Part shown: in pieces, positions 1-8,162 of the stretch | Layout: the number at the start of each line of letters is the position of its first letter | Numbering within the stretch: position 1 is the stretch's first letter | Assembly (NCBI GenBank): GCA_947475295.1 | Contig: CANJLF010000005.1 | Coordinates: 62,001-126,000 of the forward strand | Source: Fidelibacterota bacterium | Lineage (GTDB): Bacteria; Pseudomonadota; Alphaproteobacteria; Rhodospirillales; Rhodospirillaceae | Length of the DNA: 64,000 nt | Direction of reading: 5' to 3' | The notes under the pieces: model-generated | What the model was told of the DNA's origin: nothing | Seen by the model: only the letters and a program-made list of their open reading frames with translations | The model's database searches: none | Position numbers and translations under genes: made by a program

Positions 1-1224
1 GTCATCGGTATCGAATTACCCAATGCCAGCCGCGAAACGGTCTACTTGCGCGAGCAGTTGGCCGCTGAAGAATTCGAGAAGAGCGACGGCAAATTGATTC
101 TTGCTCTGGGAAAGGACATCGGCGGTATGCCGGTCTACGCCGATCTCGCGCGCATGCCGCACTTACTCGTCGCCGGCACCACCGGCTCGGGCAAGTCGGT
201 GGCCATCAACACCATGATCATGTCGCTGCTTTATCGCAATACGCCGGCCGACGTGCGTCTGATCATGATCGATCCCAAGATGCTTGAACTTTCGGTCTAT
301 GACGGCATTCCGCATCTGTTGGCCCCGGTCGTCACCGAGCCCGGCAAAGCCGTGATGGCCTTGAAGTGGGTGGTGCGCGAGATGGAAAACCGCTACCGCG
401 CCATGAGCCAATTATCGGTGCGCAATATCGCCGGCTACAACCAGCGCCTTCAGGAAGCCGCCAAGAAAGGCACGGTCTTGAAGCGCACGGTTCAGACCGG
501 CTTCGAGCCCACCACCGGCAAGCCGATCTATGAAGAACAGGACCTTGATCTGACGACACTGCCTTACATCGTCGTGGTCATTGATGAGATGGCCGACCTG
601 ATGCTGGTGGCCGGCAAGGATGTTGAAGCCGCCGTACAGCGCCTGGCGCAGATGGCCCGCGCCGCCGGCATTCACGTCATCATGGCGACCCAGCGACCCA
701 GCGTTGACGTTATTACCGGCACCATCAAAGCCAACTTCCCGACGCGCATTAGCTTCCAGGTCACCAGCAAGATCGACAGCCGCACCATCTTGGGTGAACA
801 GGGCGCCGAGCAGCTGCTCGGCCAAGGCGACATGCTGTACATGGCCGCCGGTGGCCGCATCACCCGCGTGCACGGGCCTTTTGTCAGTGACAAGGAAGTC
901 GAGCAGGTCACGGCGCATCTCCGTGAGCAATCCTCGCCCGATTACGTCGACGAAGTGACCGAAGAGAACGACATGGAAGATGTGCCGGGCTTTGGCGGCC
1001 AGGTCGGGGGGAATAGCTCTACCGGCGACGGGCTGTTCGATCAGGCCGTGGCCTTAGTGGCGCGGGAACGCAAGGCGTCCACCAGCTTCATCCAACGGCA
1101 CTTGGCGATCGGCTACAACCGCGCTGCCAAGATCATCGAGGAAATGGAGCAGCAGAACATGATTACGCGGGCCAACCACGTCGGCAAACGCGAGGTTCTG
1201 CTGCCTCAGCATGGAGATATGTAA
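1..1224 (+). CDS. ftsK: DNA translocase FtsK, C-terminal part (5' end outside window)
   Basis: Septal DNA pump that moves chromosome termini through the closing division septum and activates XerCD at dif. The reading frame is open from the first base, so the membrane domain and part of the linker lie upstream. The visible 407 residues hold the RecA-like motor: Walker A GTTGSGKS near fragment residues 59-66, and Walker B ending in IDEMADLM near residue 195. After an acidic linker comes a C-terminal winged helix (gamma domain, about residues 345-400) of the type that reads KOPS polarity sequences. lolA follows 81 bp downstream on the same strand, a common alphaproteobacterial pairing. The domain set is diagnostic. 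Confidence 0.95.
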   Translation, partial: VIGIELPNASRETVYLREQLAAEEFEKSDGKLILALGKDIGGMPVYADLARMPHLLVAGTTGSGKSVAINTMIMSLLYRNTPADVRLIMIDPKMLELSVYDGIPHLLAPVVTEPGKAVMALKWVVREMENRYRAMSQLSVRNIAGYNQRLQEAAKKGTVLKRTVQTGFEPTTGKPIYEEQDLDLTTLPYIVVVIDEMADLMLVAGKDVEAAVQRLAQMARAAGIHVIMATQRPSVDVITGTIKANFPTRISFQVTSKIDSRTILGEQGAEQLLGQGDMLYMAAGGRITRVHGPFVSDKEVEQVTAHLREQSSPDYVDEVTEENDMEDVPGFGGQVGGNSSTGDGLFDQAVALVARERKASTSFIQRHLAIGYNRAAKIIEEMEQQNMITRANHVGKREVLLPQHGDM

Positions 1225-1305
1225 GCCCCTCGACTTTGGCCACAAGCCCGCCATAGTGTGCGTCCAACCTATGGGACTATTATCGGTTCCGAGCGTTGAG
1301 CACCC

Positions 1306-1929
1306 ATGACAATGTTGCGCAGAGTTTTCCTTTCCCTGTCGTTTGCTGCGGCGTGCGCCTTAAGTGCGCCGGCCTTCGCGCTGACCGACGCGGAAAACGC
1401 CGCCCTTCGTAAGGCTGAGGCCACGCTTAACAGCGTCAAAACCCTGAAGGCGCGCTTCCTGCAAGTGAACCCCGACGGCAGCAGCCACGAGGGCGACATC
1501 TACGTCTCGCGCCCGGGCCGCATGCGGCTGGTCTATGACCCGCCGACGCCCATGCTGATGGTGGCCGACGGCACTTTCCTGATCTACGTCGATACGGAGA
1601 TGAAGGATGCGAGCCACATCAGCCTGGATGACACACCCGCGGGCATCTTGCTGAAGGACAATCTGTCTTTCGCCGATCCGGCCGTTAAGCTGGGCGGCGT
1701 GAAACTGGGCGCCGGCACGGTCGAGATCACCGCCGCCATGGCCAAGGACCCTTCCGCCGGCAAGCTAACGCTGGTTTTCAGCGACGCACCCTTCGAGCTC
1801 AAGCAGTGGCGGGTGGTCGATGCCCAAAACAAAGAGGTGTCGGTCACCATCTACGAGGCCAAGACCGGCGTGGCCTTGGACAGAAATCTTTTCCGCTACG
1901 AAACCAGCAAAAGCGGCGACCGAGAATAG
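1306..1929 (+). CDS. lolA: Outer-membrane lipoprotein carrier protein LolA family
   Basis: Periplasmic chaperone that carries lipoproteins from LolCDE to the outer-membrane receptor. The 207-residue protein begins with a clear Sec signal peptide (basic MLRR, hydrophobic stretch, cleavage after APAFA near residue 25). The mature part shows LolA features: an early helix with LNSVKTLKARFLQVNPDG, then a beta-rich body with GRMRLVYDPPTPMLMVADG and a short DPSAGKLTLVF strand. The length is normal. It sits directly after ftsK, its usual neighbour. A 380-bp spacer containing an intrinsic terminator follows, so the ftsK-lolA transcript probably ends there. Confidence 0.85.
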   Translation: MTMLRRVFLSLSFAAACALSAPAFALTDAENAALRKAEATLNSVKTLKARFLQVNPDGSSHEGDIYVSRPGRMRLVYDPPTPMLMVADGTFLIYVDTEMKDASHISLDDTPAGILLKDNLSFADPAVKLGGVKLGAGTVEITAAMAKDPSAGKLTLVFSDAPFELKQWRVVDAQNKEVSVTIYEAKTGVALDRNLFRYETSKSGDRE

Positions 1930-2000
1930 CAGCCCAAATAGCAGTGCCCGGTAGTGCTGTTACAGTCACTCCCTCATAGGTCGAGTCGCTATTTTGGCCG

Positions 2001-2249
2001 TCAGCGCGAACTTTGATCCAAAAAAGCCGGTTTCGGCACGCCGATCACGATCTTGTGTTTGTCAGCCATCCGATTGTTTTTATTGATGGATTGCACGCCG
2101 CCCAGGTCTTGCAGGCGTTGCATGGCGGCTATGCAGTCCCACGGCTTTGCGAAAGCGAAAATGAGTCCTATATCGCTCTTACCAAGCATCGTCGTCGCAA
2201 TGACGTCAGATGCCTGCCTTGAGATGGTTTCCCCTACCATCCCTGGCAT
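2001..2249 (-). CDS. Possible small protein of unknown function (82 aa)
   Basis: A minus-strand frame of 82 residues starting at an ATG. Its second half looks protein-like (hydrophobic GLIFAFAKPW, then QRLQDLGGVQSI and KIVIGVPKPAFLD) and its codons there are closer to local usage than in the first half. I recognise no family. No convincing ribosome-binding site precedes the start, and overlapping plus-strand frames are also open. It could be a real small gene, a decayed gene or chance. Confidence 0.25.
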   Translation of the reverse strand: MPGMVGETISRQASDVIATTMLGKSDIGLIFAFAKPWDCIAAMQRLQDLGGVQSINKNNRMADKHKIVIGVPKPAFLDQSSR

Positions 2250-2256
2250 AGCGTTA

Positions 2257-2293
2257 GGCGCCCGGTGTCCCCCCACACCGGGCGCCATTTTTT
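2257..2293 (+). terminator. Rho-independent terminator upstream of xth
   Basis: A perfect 12-bp stem (GGCGCCCGGTGT at 2257-2268 with ACACCGGGCGCC at 2275-2286), a 6-nt C-rich loop and a run of six T (2288-2293). It reads on the plus strand, so it ends transcription from lolA. It lies only 16 bp before the xth start, so xth probably needs a promoter inside or beyond the hairpin, or readthrough. Confidence 0.8.
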
Positions 2294-2309
2294 GTGCGAC
2301 ACGTACGCC

Positions 2310-3110
2310 ATGCTGACCATCGCCTCCTGGAACATCAATTCGGTACGCAAACGGCTGGATCAGCTGGAGCACCTGGCTGAGCTTTCAGCGGCCGACGTGA
2401 TCTGCCTGCAAGAGACCAAAGCCAGTGATGAGGCCTTCCCGGCGGCGGCTATTGCCGCCATGGGTTATGGCCATCAGGCGATTTCAGGATTCGGCGGTTA
2501 CAACGGTGTGGCGATTCTCTCAAAGCAGCCGCTTACCGCCGTCAACCGCTATCCCCATTGCGGGCGCAATGATGCCCGCCACATCAGCGCGGCCGTCGGC
2601 GATTTGAGCGTGCATAGCCTCTACGTGCCGGCGGGCGGCGAGCTGCCCGACGTGGAGCGCAATCCAAAATTCGCTCACAAACTGAAGTTTGTCGACGCCG
2701 TGGCTGATCACTTCGCCGGCAATCACGGCTACCGCGATGCCGTGGTGGTCGCCGGCGATTTCAACATCGCGCCTTTGCCCGCCGATGTCTGGGATCACTT
2801 AAAGCTCTCGCGCATCGTCACCCATACGCCGATCGAGATCGCCGCACTGGAGCGCATGAAACGTTCGCTGCAATTCATCGACACCTTGCGCGAGGTGGTG
2901 CCGCCCGATGATCCGGTGTTCACCTGGTGGAGCTACCGCGCCGCTGATTGGCAAGCCGCCAACAAGGGCCGCCGGCTAGATCACATCTGGGTTACGCAGC
3001 CCTTGAAGGCGCGCATCGCCGGCGTCGAGGTGTTGACGGATATCCGTCACTGGACGCCGCCGTCGGATCATGTGCCGGTGATTTTGAAACTGCGCGACGA
3101 AACGGCTTAG
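2310..3110 (+). CDS. xth: Exodeoxyribonuclease III
   Basis: Mg-dependent 3'-5' exonuclease and AP endonuclease of base-excision repair. The start is the ATG at 2310 because the protein then opens with the family's MLTIASWNINSVRKRL. Catalytic motifs are all present: WNINS, LQETK with the metal-binding Glu near residue 35, GDFNIAP near residue 152, RLDHIWVT and the terminal SDHVPV. At 266 residues it is full length. A longer frame to 2265 would begin inside the terminator stem and is unlikely. Its 3' end overlaps the convergent smr gene by 4 bp. Confidence 0.93.
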   Translation: MLTIASWNINSVRKRLDQLEHLAELSAADVICLQETKASDEAFPAAAIAAMGYGHQAISGFGGYNGVAILSKQPLTAVNRYPHCGRNDARHISAAVGDLSVHSLYVPAGGELPDVERNPKFAHKLKFVDAVADHFAGNHGYRDAVVVAGDFNIAPLPADVWDHLKLSRIVTHTPIEIAALERMKRSLQFIDTLREVVPPDDPVFTWWSYRAADWQAANKGRRLDHIWVTQPLKARIAGVEVLTDIRHWTPPSDHVPVILKLRDETA

Positions 3111-3667
3111 CTGCGTTTGCGCTTGAGCAGCACATAGAGCGCGCCGGCGCCGCCGTGGCCGGTGCGGGCTTCGGTGACGGCGACAATCATGGACCGGAGC
3201 GGCGCTTGATTAAGCCAGTGCGGCGTTTCCTTGCGGATCTTGCCGACGCTATCGCCTTTTCCTTTGCCGGTCACCACGACAACACAACGGGCGCCGCGAG
3301 CATAGGCGCCGCGCATAAAAGCCGTCAAAGCGCCGTGGGCCTGATCGAGCGAGAGGCCATGCAGATCGATGCGGCCGTCCACGACCATCTCGCCGCGTTT
3401 GAAACGCTGCGCTGTCCGGCGATCCATATCCACCATCGATCCCAGCGCCAGCGGCTGGGGCGCACGCGGGGCAACTTGCTTTGGGCTGTCGGAAACCAGC
3501 GCGGGCGGATTGTGCGCGCGTGGCGGCGGATCGTCGGAAGTCTGGTCTTCAGCCGGATGACGCGGCATATCATGCAGCGGATTCACGTTCCGCGTGACAA
3601 AGCGCCAAACTTTTAAATCTTCGGAATTTAGATCACGGGAATTTAGATCACGACGGGGGCGGCTCAT
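3107..3667 (-). CDS. Smr/MutS2-type endonuclease-domain protein
   Basis: A 186-residue protein whose C-terminal half is an Smr domain: VDGRIDLHGL (DLHGL at residues 101-105), VVVVTGKGKG near 130-138, and GHGGAGALYVLLKR at the end. Smr domains cleave nucleic acid, and stand-alone bacterial versions are linked to ribosome rescue or RNA processing; the exact role here is unknown. The N-terminal 95 residues are low complexity and proline-rich. Residues 6-15 carry a duplicated RDLNS unit encoded by a perfect 15-bp tandem repeat (3623-3652). It follows the two-TM gene on the minus strand, near mltA and timA as in many alphaproteobacteria. Confidence 0.85.
   Translation of the reverse strand: MSRPRRDLNSRDLNSEDLKVWRFVTRNVNPLHDMPRHPAEDQTSDDPPPRAHNPPALVSDSPKQVAPRAPQPLALGSMVDMDRRTAQRFKRGEMVVDGRIDLHGLSLDQAHGALTAFMRGAYARGARCVVVVTGKGKGDSVGKIRKETPHWLNQAPLRSMIVAVTEARTGHGGAGALYVLLKRKRS
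3623..3652. repeat. Perfect 15-bp tandem duplication within smr
   Basis: Two adjacent identical copies of GGAATTTAGATCACG (3623-3637 and 3638-3652). They keep the reading frame and add five residues near the Smr protein N-terminus. A recent slippage or duplication event is the simplest explanation. Confidence 0.9.
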
Positions 3668-3675
3668 GTGCCGCG

Positions 3676-4227
3676 TTACATATTGAGGTCTTGCAGGCGC
3701 GCAGCTTCTTTATCCTCGGTCTCGGGTTTTTCCATGCGCTTGAAGTTGTTGTAGGCCTCGACGCCCTCCAACTCCATCTCCGGCAGATAGCGCGTGACAA
3801 AGGCGCGCCAGTCGCCATCGGGCGCGACACAGCGGGTCTTGTTCATGTAGTTGAGCGTGATGACGAGGCCGCCCAGTTTCCACAGAAGGTTCCAGTTGTG
3901 CAGATTCTCCGTGGCGGCTTCGATAGCGCGGCGGTAGACGCGCTGGGCGATCCATGGGCGCATCACGAAGAGATAGAATAACACACCCAGCAACATGGCG
4001 GCGACGCCGACCAGCATGTGCACGAACATCAGACCCAGAGAGCCGATGAGGATGACAAGCAGGGGACCGATGTTCTCCCACGGGCTCCACACCGGCGAGC
4101 GCGGGTGATTGAGGCGGTCGAAGTCGACAAAAACGCTGACGCGGTCGGCTTGATAGGATTCCACCAGGCGGGCGTACAAGGCCCTATCCCGTTTCTTTTC
4201 ACCGGCTTTTGCTGGCGCCTGACTCAT
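3676..4227 (-). CDS. Hypothetical protein with two transmembrane helices
   Basis: A 183-residue protein that I do not recognise. The N-terminus is basic and soluble (MSQAPAKAGEKKRDR). A segment with SPWENIGPLLVILIGSLG leads into two adjacent membrane helices around residues 55-95 with a very short turn. The C-terminal 80 residues are soluble, with NLHNWNLLWKLGG, CVAPDGDWRAFV and an acidic end. The ATG at 4227 is preferred over an upstream one at 4269 because GGGGT lies just before it. It sits between mltA and smr on the same strand, so an envelope role is possible but not shown. Confidence 0.7.
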   Translation of the reverse strand: MSQAPAKAGEKKRDRALYARLVESYQADRVSVFVDFDRLNHPRSPVWSPWENIGPLLVILIGSLGLMFVHMLVGVAAMLLGVLFYLFVMRPWIAQRVYRRAIEAATENLHNWNLLWKLGGLVITLNYMNKTRCVAPDGDWRAFVTRYLPEMELEGVEAYNNFKRMEKPETEDKEAARLQDLNM

Positions 4228-4331
4228 GCCGTAACCCCGTTCGGCGGGCGCGTATTTTGCGGCGCGCACCGTTCCACTCTCAAGCCTAGTTCAGAATGTT
4301 TACCCGAATCTAAACGGCCGGACTCTTAAAC

Positions 4332-5642
4332 TTATTTGGCAGTGTCGCCCGGGTTTTGGGGACTGGATACGGGAGCAGCGGTGGGCGCGAAGATGAAATA
4401 GCCCCCAGCGCTTTTCATGCGGCCCGCCTTGGCGAAGGCCTCCTCGCCGTGACCCCAGAAAATGTCGCCGCGCACAGGACCAGTGATGGCGGCACCCACG
4501 TCCTGCGCAACCATAAGGCGCTGCAGGGGAAGGCCGTCGGGATCGACGGTATCAAGCCAGATCGGCGCACCCAAGGGGATGAAATGCGGATCGACCGCCA
4601 TGGAGCGGAGTGGTGTCAGCGAAACGCCTTGCGCGCCCAAGGGGCCGTCTTCGGCCTCGGCAGGACCCAAGCGGCGGAAGAAGATATAGCGCGTGTTGCG
4701 GTTCATATAGTCGGCGGCTTCGGTGGGATGCTGGGCCAGCCATTCGCGGACCGCGACCATGGATGCGCCGCCGGGTTTCACGGCGCCGGCTTCCAATAAA
4801 ATGCTTCCAATGCCGCGGAAGACGCGTCCGTTGCTGCCGGCAAAGCCAACGCGCGTGATCTGACCATCGGGCAGGGTCACGCGGCCCGATCCCTGGATGT
4901 GCAGAATGTGGACGGCGACAGGGTCGTCGGCCCAGAGCAGCACATCGGCATCGTCGGCGATGGCGCCGTCGGCATCGATCTCGGCGCGCGTGTAATAGGG
5001 TTTCACTTGGCCATTCTCGATCACGCGGCCGACAAGACTGTTCGGAACGCCGCCGGGCAGCTGCACCGACGGAGGCAGAAAATCCTTGAGGTTGACGGTG
5101 ACAAGGTTGCGCGGACGGCCGTAGATCGGCACCTGATAGGCGCCGCCCCGTGTCAGCGACCCCTTGAGATCAGCCTCGTAATAGCCGGTGAAGGTGCCGC
5201 GATCATTGGATGCGACTTCAGCCCCCGCAGGCTGCGAGAGAGCGACACGATAGACGGTGAAGTCCCGCGCCAGGGCCGCGCGCAAGGCTGCGTCACCATC
5301 GCTCACTTGCTTGAGGGATTCGCAGGCGGCTTGCCAGGCACGGACACTGCGCGCGATAGCGTCACGCCCGACGATGGCTTCCGGTTCCTGATTGTCGAAT
5401 TGCGCGCATGAGCGTTTTAAAGCCGGCAGGCTTTGCGCAACGGAGTCTTGTGTCCAGCCTGGAAGTTCATTGACATCAACCGGCGTATAAACCGCCACGG
5501 GCTCGCCGCGCGGCGGCGGCGCGACATTCAAAGGTGCGGGTGCCGACGGCGACTGCATGCGTTTGACGAAGGCAGCACCCAGGCCCGCACCCATCAGCAT
5601 GGACACAAGCACGACCATGACGAAGCGGAAGAAGGGTGTCAC
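4332..5642 (-). CDS. mltA: Membrane-bound lytic murein transglycosylase A
   Basis: Cleaves peptidoglycan glycan strands to 1,6-anhydro-muramyl products. About 436 residues: an N-terminal membrane helix (FFRFVMVVLVSMLMGAG), a proline-rich linker, the MltA domain (FTGYYEADLKGS, YTRAEIDADGAI, HIQGSGRVTLPDG) and the C-terminal 3D domain with VAQDVGAAITGPVRGD, which carries the catalytic Asp. The start is uncertain: I chose the GTG at 5642; an ATG at 5618 would shorten the anchor. The frame stays open to 5702, but that extension lies inside a palindromic repeat and is unlikely to be translated. timA lies upstream on the same strand. Confidence 0.9.
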   Translation of the reverse strand: MTPFFRFVMVVLVSMLMGAGLGAAFVKRMQSPSAPAPLNVAPPPRGEPVAVYTPVDVNELPGWTQDSVAQSLPALKRSCAQFDNQEPEAIVGRDAIARSVRAWQAACESLKQVSDGDAALRAALARDFTVYRVALSQPAGAEVASNDRGTFTGYYEADLKGSLTRGGAYQVPIYGRPRNLVTVNLKDFLPPSVQLPGGVPNSLVGRVIENGQVKPYYTRAEIDADGAIADDADVLLWADDPVAVHILHIQGSGRVTLPDGQITRVGFAGSNGRVFRGIGSILLEAGAVKPGGASMVAVREWLAQHPTEAADYMNRNTRYIFFRRLGPAEAEDGPLGAQGVSLTPLRSMAVDPHFIPLGAPIWLDTVDPDGLPLQRLMVAQDVGAAITGPVRGDIFWGHGEEAFAKAGRMKSAGGYFIFAPTAAPVSSPQNPGDTAK

Positions 5643-5661
5643 GTCTTCTACGACGCGGGTA

Positions 5662-5739
5662 CTAGTGGAGCGGATTTGACATTCGCATCCAGTTTGCCAC
5701 AAGACGGCGAAGCGAATGTCAAATCCAAAGCTCCACTAG
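5662..5739. repeat. Paired palindromic element, copy A (upstream of mltA)
   Basis: A 78-bp inverted repeat. The outer arms CTAGTGGAGC (5662-5671) and GCTCCACTAG (5730-5739) match over 10 bp. The inner arms GGATTTGACATTCGC (5672-5686) and GCGAATGTCAAATCC (5712-5726) match over 15 bp. A 3-nt AAA bulge sits between inner and outer right arms, and the loop is 25 nt. It forms a tandem pair with copy B, separated by 11 AT-only bases. Confidence 0.9.
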
Positions 5740-5750
5740 ATAATATAATT

Positions 5751-5825
5751 CTAGTGGTCCTTAGATTCTAACATTCGCAAGACAGTACGCAGAGGGGGAA
5801 TGCGAATGTTAGAATTGGACCACTA
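5751..5825. repeat. Paired palindromic element, copy B (abuts timA stop)
   Basis: Same architecture as copy A with different sequence. Outer arms CTAGTGGTCC (5751-5760) and GGACCACTA (5817-5825); inner arms ATTCTAACATTCGCA (5765-5779) and TGCGAATGTTAGAAT (5801-5815), perfect over 15 bp; loop 21 nt. Its right end supplies the timA TAG stop codon (complement of 5823-5825). Confidence 0.9.
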
Positions 5826-6518
5826 TGATTCGATACTGCGGGTCGCGATCAGCGCCCAGTTGGGATCGGCGGTGGTGAGATCGCGCGCGAAGGTCCAAAC
5901 GTCGGTCACGCTGTCCACATGCTCGCGGTCGCCTTCAATGATCGCGCCGGCTTTGTCCTTGACCACGTTGACCTGTTCGCTTTGGAAGCGCACGTCGATG
6001 ATGGCGCGGTTATCGCGCACTTCGACGCTTTCAAGCCGCGGCGGCTTTAACACCACTAATTCGGTTTCCATGGTTTCGCCGCGCTCTTCGCGTTCCTGGA
6101 TCGCGCCGGCGAAACGCGCGTAGACGTCGGCGCTCAGCAGCGGTTTCAAGGTATCAGCGTCGTGTTTGGCATAAGCCGCGACAATCATTTCAAAAGCCTT
6201 GGCAGCGCCCGCTAGGAAGGTCGCGACGGAAAAGGAGTGATCGGCCATTTTGATCTGGACCAGACCGGCTTCCAGCGGCGTACCCTGATAGGCCGGCTCG
6301 ATATCCATCAAAATGCTTTCCCGCGAGCGACGCGGAATCGGTATGGGTAGCGGCACGACATTGTCGGGATTACGGGCCAAGGCTTCTTCGCGCGCATCGC
6401 GCGACTCAGGTGTCGGCTCATGGCCGGTGCGCCGGCCCAGCACGCTGCGCAGGCGCAGGACAATGAAGCCCGCCGCCATGGCCAGGATGATAATATCGAT
6501 AAATTGGACGCCTTCCAT
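5823..6518 (-). CDS. Tim44-like domain protein TimA
   Basis: A 231-residue protein with an N-terminal membrane anchor (FIDIIILAMAAGFIVLRL after the first five residues), a charged linker and a Tim44-like/Mba1 fold (FLAGAAKAFEMIVAAYAKHDADTLKPLL, then PRLESVEVRDNRAIIDVRF). Alphaproteobacterial members are the bacterial relatives of the mitochondrial import motor subunit; a cell-envelope or secretion role is presumed. The ATG at 6518 matches the usual N-terminus; the longer frame to 6629 is arginine-rich shadow. It is divergent from secB and upstream of mltA, a conserved arrangement. The stop codon overlaps palindromic copy B. Confidence 0.85.
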   Translation of the reverse strand: MEGVQFIDIIILAMAAGFIVLRLRSVLGRRTGHEPTPESRDAREEALARNPDNVVPLPIPIPRRSRESILMDIEPAYQGTPLEAGLVQIKMADHSFSVATFLAGAAKAFEMIVAAYAKHDADTLKPLLSADVYARFAGAIQEREERGETMETELVVLKPPRLESVEVRDNRAIIDVRFQSEQVNVVKDKAGAIIEGDREHVDSVTDVWTFARDLTTADPNWALIATRSIES

Positions 6519-6930
6519 CCTGGTCGCCGTATCCTTAAAATCTGTCCGCCGTCCCCGCGCGGGAGGCGCGAGAGCCCTGAGGGTTTGCATGCCGTTGGTG
6601 GGGCCGAAAAGCAGTGCCCGAAGCCCCACTCGTCAGCGCGCGGGCTTAGACAAAACGCTCAAGATGGAAAATAGGCCCTTGCCCCCTAAAGGGCAAGCGA
6701 GGGTGGCGGCTTTGTCATGTATTTCCGGAATGCCCGGCAAACGTTTGCGGGCCGTTTGAGGGCTGCCTCGCGCTCCTCCCCATACGCCCACCAGACGCCC
6801 ATCAGACGCCCACGGGGGGCCGCTTGTGTGGGGCGGCGAAGCATGTTAGTTCGCACGGCTTTTTGGCCAAAGCCCGCTTGGGGTTATTCCCTTGGGCTCA
6901 AGGGCTATCGCCCCTCGGACGGAGACTAAA
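6519..6930. other. 412-bp divergent promoter region timA/secB
   Basis: No gene supported. It must contain divergent promoters for timA and secB. Visible structure: a hairpin CTTGCCC/GGGCAAG (6678-6684 and 6691-6697) and three tandem copies of an 11-bp unit near 6784-6813. Confidence 0.55.
6784..6813. repeat. Short tandem repeat upstream of secB
   Basis: Unit ACGCCCAYCAG: ACGCCCACCAG at 6784-6794, ACGCCCATCAG at 6795-6805, then a partial ACGCCCAC to 6813. Function unknown; could be slippage or a regulator-binding array. Confidence 0.7.
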
Positions 6931-7452
6931 ATGAGCGACACGCCCCAAGATACCGCCCCGCCGGCAACGGACCTCGCGCCGGGGACCCCGACGCTCAATT
7001 TCCTGGGGCAGTACATCAAGGACATGTCCTTCGAAGCCCCCCTGGCGCCGGAGATCTTCAATGTTCTGCGCGAACAGTCGCCAGACATGGACGTTACGAT
7101 CGACGCCAATGTGCGCCAGGTCGAAGGAACTATCTTCGAGGTTACGATTGCGGTCACCCTGAACGCCAAGGTCGGTGAAAAAACCGCCTTTATCCTGGAG
7201 CTGGTTTACGGCTGTATCGCCCAAATCAATCCGCAGCTGGTGCCGCAGGAATACGCCCATTCGCTGCTGTTGATCGAAGTCCCGCGCCACATGTTCCCTT
7301 TTGTCCGCCAGATCATCGCAAATACCACCTCCACCGGCGGATTCCCGCCGGTCATGATGCAGATGGTCGATTTCGCCGATCTTTATCGCCGGAAGTTTGG
7401 CACTCCGGGCGAGCCTGGGCAGGCGCCGCCGCCAACGCCCGCCGTTCACTGA
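6931..7452 (+). CDS. secB: Protein-export chaperone SecB
   Basis: Tetrameric cytosolic chaperone that keeps preproteins unfolded and hands them to SecA. It has 173 residues, slightly long because of a Pro/Thr-rich N-terminus and a Pro-rich tail. Family segments are clear: LNFLGQYIKDMSFEAP, DVTIDANVRQVEG, KTAFILELVYGCIAQI, LLIEVPRHMFPFVRQIIA and GGFPPVMMQMVDFADLY. The ATG at 6931 follows a GGAG-type site at spacing about 6; the upstream in-frame codons from 6892 are not needed. It faces dnaQ convergently, as in the conserved origin-side cluster. Confidence 0.95.
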   Translation: MSDTPQDTAPPATDLAPGTPTLNFLGQYIKDMSFEAPLAPEIFNVLREQSPDMDVTIDANVRQVEGTIFEVTIAVTLNAKVGEKTAFILELVYGCIAQINPQLVPQEYAHSLLLIEVPRHMFPFVRQIIANTTSTGGFPPVMMQMVDFADLYRRKFGTPGEPGQAPPPTPAVH

Positions 7453-7478
7453 CGCTGCGGCGCGACCGTTCCAGCGCG

Positions 7479-8162
7479 CTAAGTGCTTGGAACTTGAAAC
7501 CAAATAGCTGTTTTCAGGGTGGCTACAAAAGCCGCGTGGGCGTCCAGTTCCGCGGGCGTCGGCGCGTGGGGCCGGGGCGGGCGCACCGTGCGGTCATTGG
7601 CGACGTTCTGATCGACGGTGATTTCGACGCTCGCTAAGGCCAGGCCGGGCTCGCGGCCGCCGATCAATTCCAGATAGACCTTGGACAGAAGCTTGGCATC
7701 CAAAAGCGCGCCGTGCTTATCGCGCGCCGAGATATCGATCTGGAACCGGCGGCAGAGCGCATCAAGGCTGGCTTGCGCACCCGGAAATTTGCGCCGCGCC
7801 AAAAGCACGGTGTCGATGGCCCGATCAGGCGACAGGGGCGCGCGGCCCGCCCGCTTCAATTCGGCATTGATGAAGTTCATATCGAAGCTGGCATTGTGGG
7901 CGATGATCGGAGAGTCGCCGATGAACTTCAGCAGGTTGTCGGCCACGGCGGTGAACAGCGGTTTGTCCGCGAGAAAGGCCACCGACAGCCCATGCACGGC
8001 TTCGGCTTCCGCCGGCATGTCGCGCTCGGGGTTGAGGTAGCTGTGAAACTCCTCGCCCGTTGCCATGTGATTGAAAAGTTCGATGCAACCGATCTCGACC
8101 ACGCGGTGGCCGGTAAGGGGATCGAAGCCCGTGGTTTCCGTATCCAGAACGATTTCACGCAT
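7479..8162 (-). CDS. dnaQ: DNA polymerase III epsilon subunit (proofreading exonuclease)
   Basis: 3'-5' exonuclease that proofreads replicative synthesis. It has 227 residues from the ATG at 8162. The DEDDh motifs are visible: Exo I LDTETTG (Asp7, Glu9), Exo II HNASFDMNF, and Exo III HGALLDAKLL with the catalytic His. A C-terminal tail of about 50 residues probably contacts the alpha subunit. The start overlaps the end of coaE by 8 bp, so translation is likely coupled. It is the last gene of the ppsR-maf-aroE-coaE-dnaQ operon. Confidence 0.94.
   Translation of the reverse strand: MREIVLDTETTGFDPLTGHRVVEIGCIELFNHMATGEEFHSYLNPERDMPAEAEAVHGLSVAFLADKPLFTAVADNLLKFIGDSPIIAHNASFDMNFINAELKRAGRAPLSPDRAIDTVLLARRKFPGAQASLDALCRRFQIDISARDKHGALLDAKLLSKVYLELIGGREPGLALASVEITVDQNVANDRTVRPPRPHAPTPAELDAHAAFVATLKTAIWFQVPST

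Larger units (their letters stand above)
1930..2309. other. 380-bp intergenic region lolA-xth
   Basis: No well-supported gene. It holds an intrinsic terminator at 2257-2293, a weak minus-strand reading frame at 2001-2249 and otherwise unremarkable sequence. It appears lower in GC than the flanking genes by eye. Confidence 0.6.
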
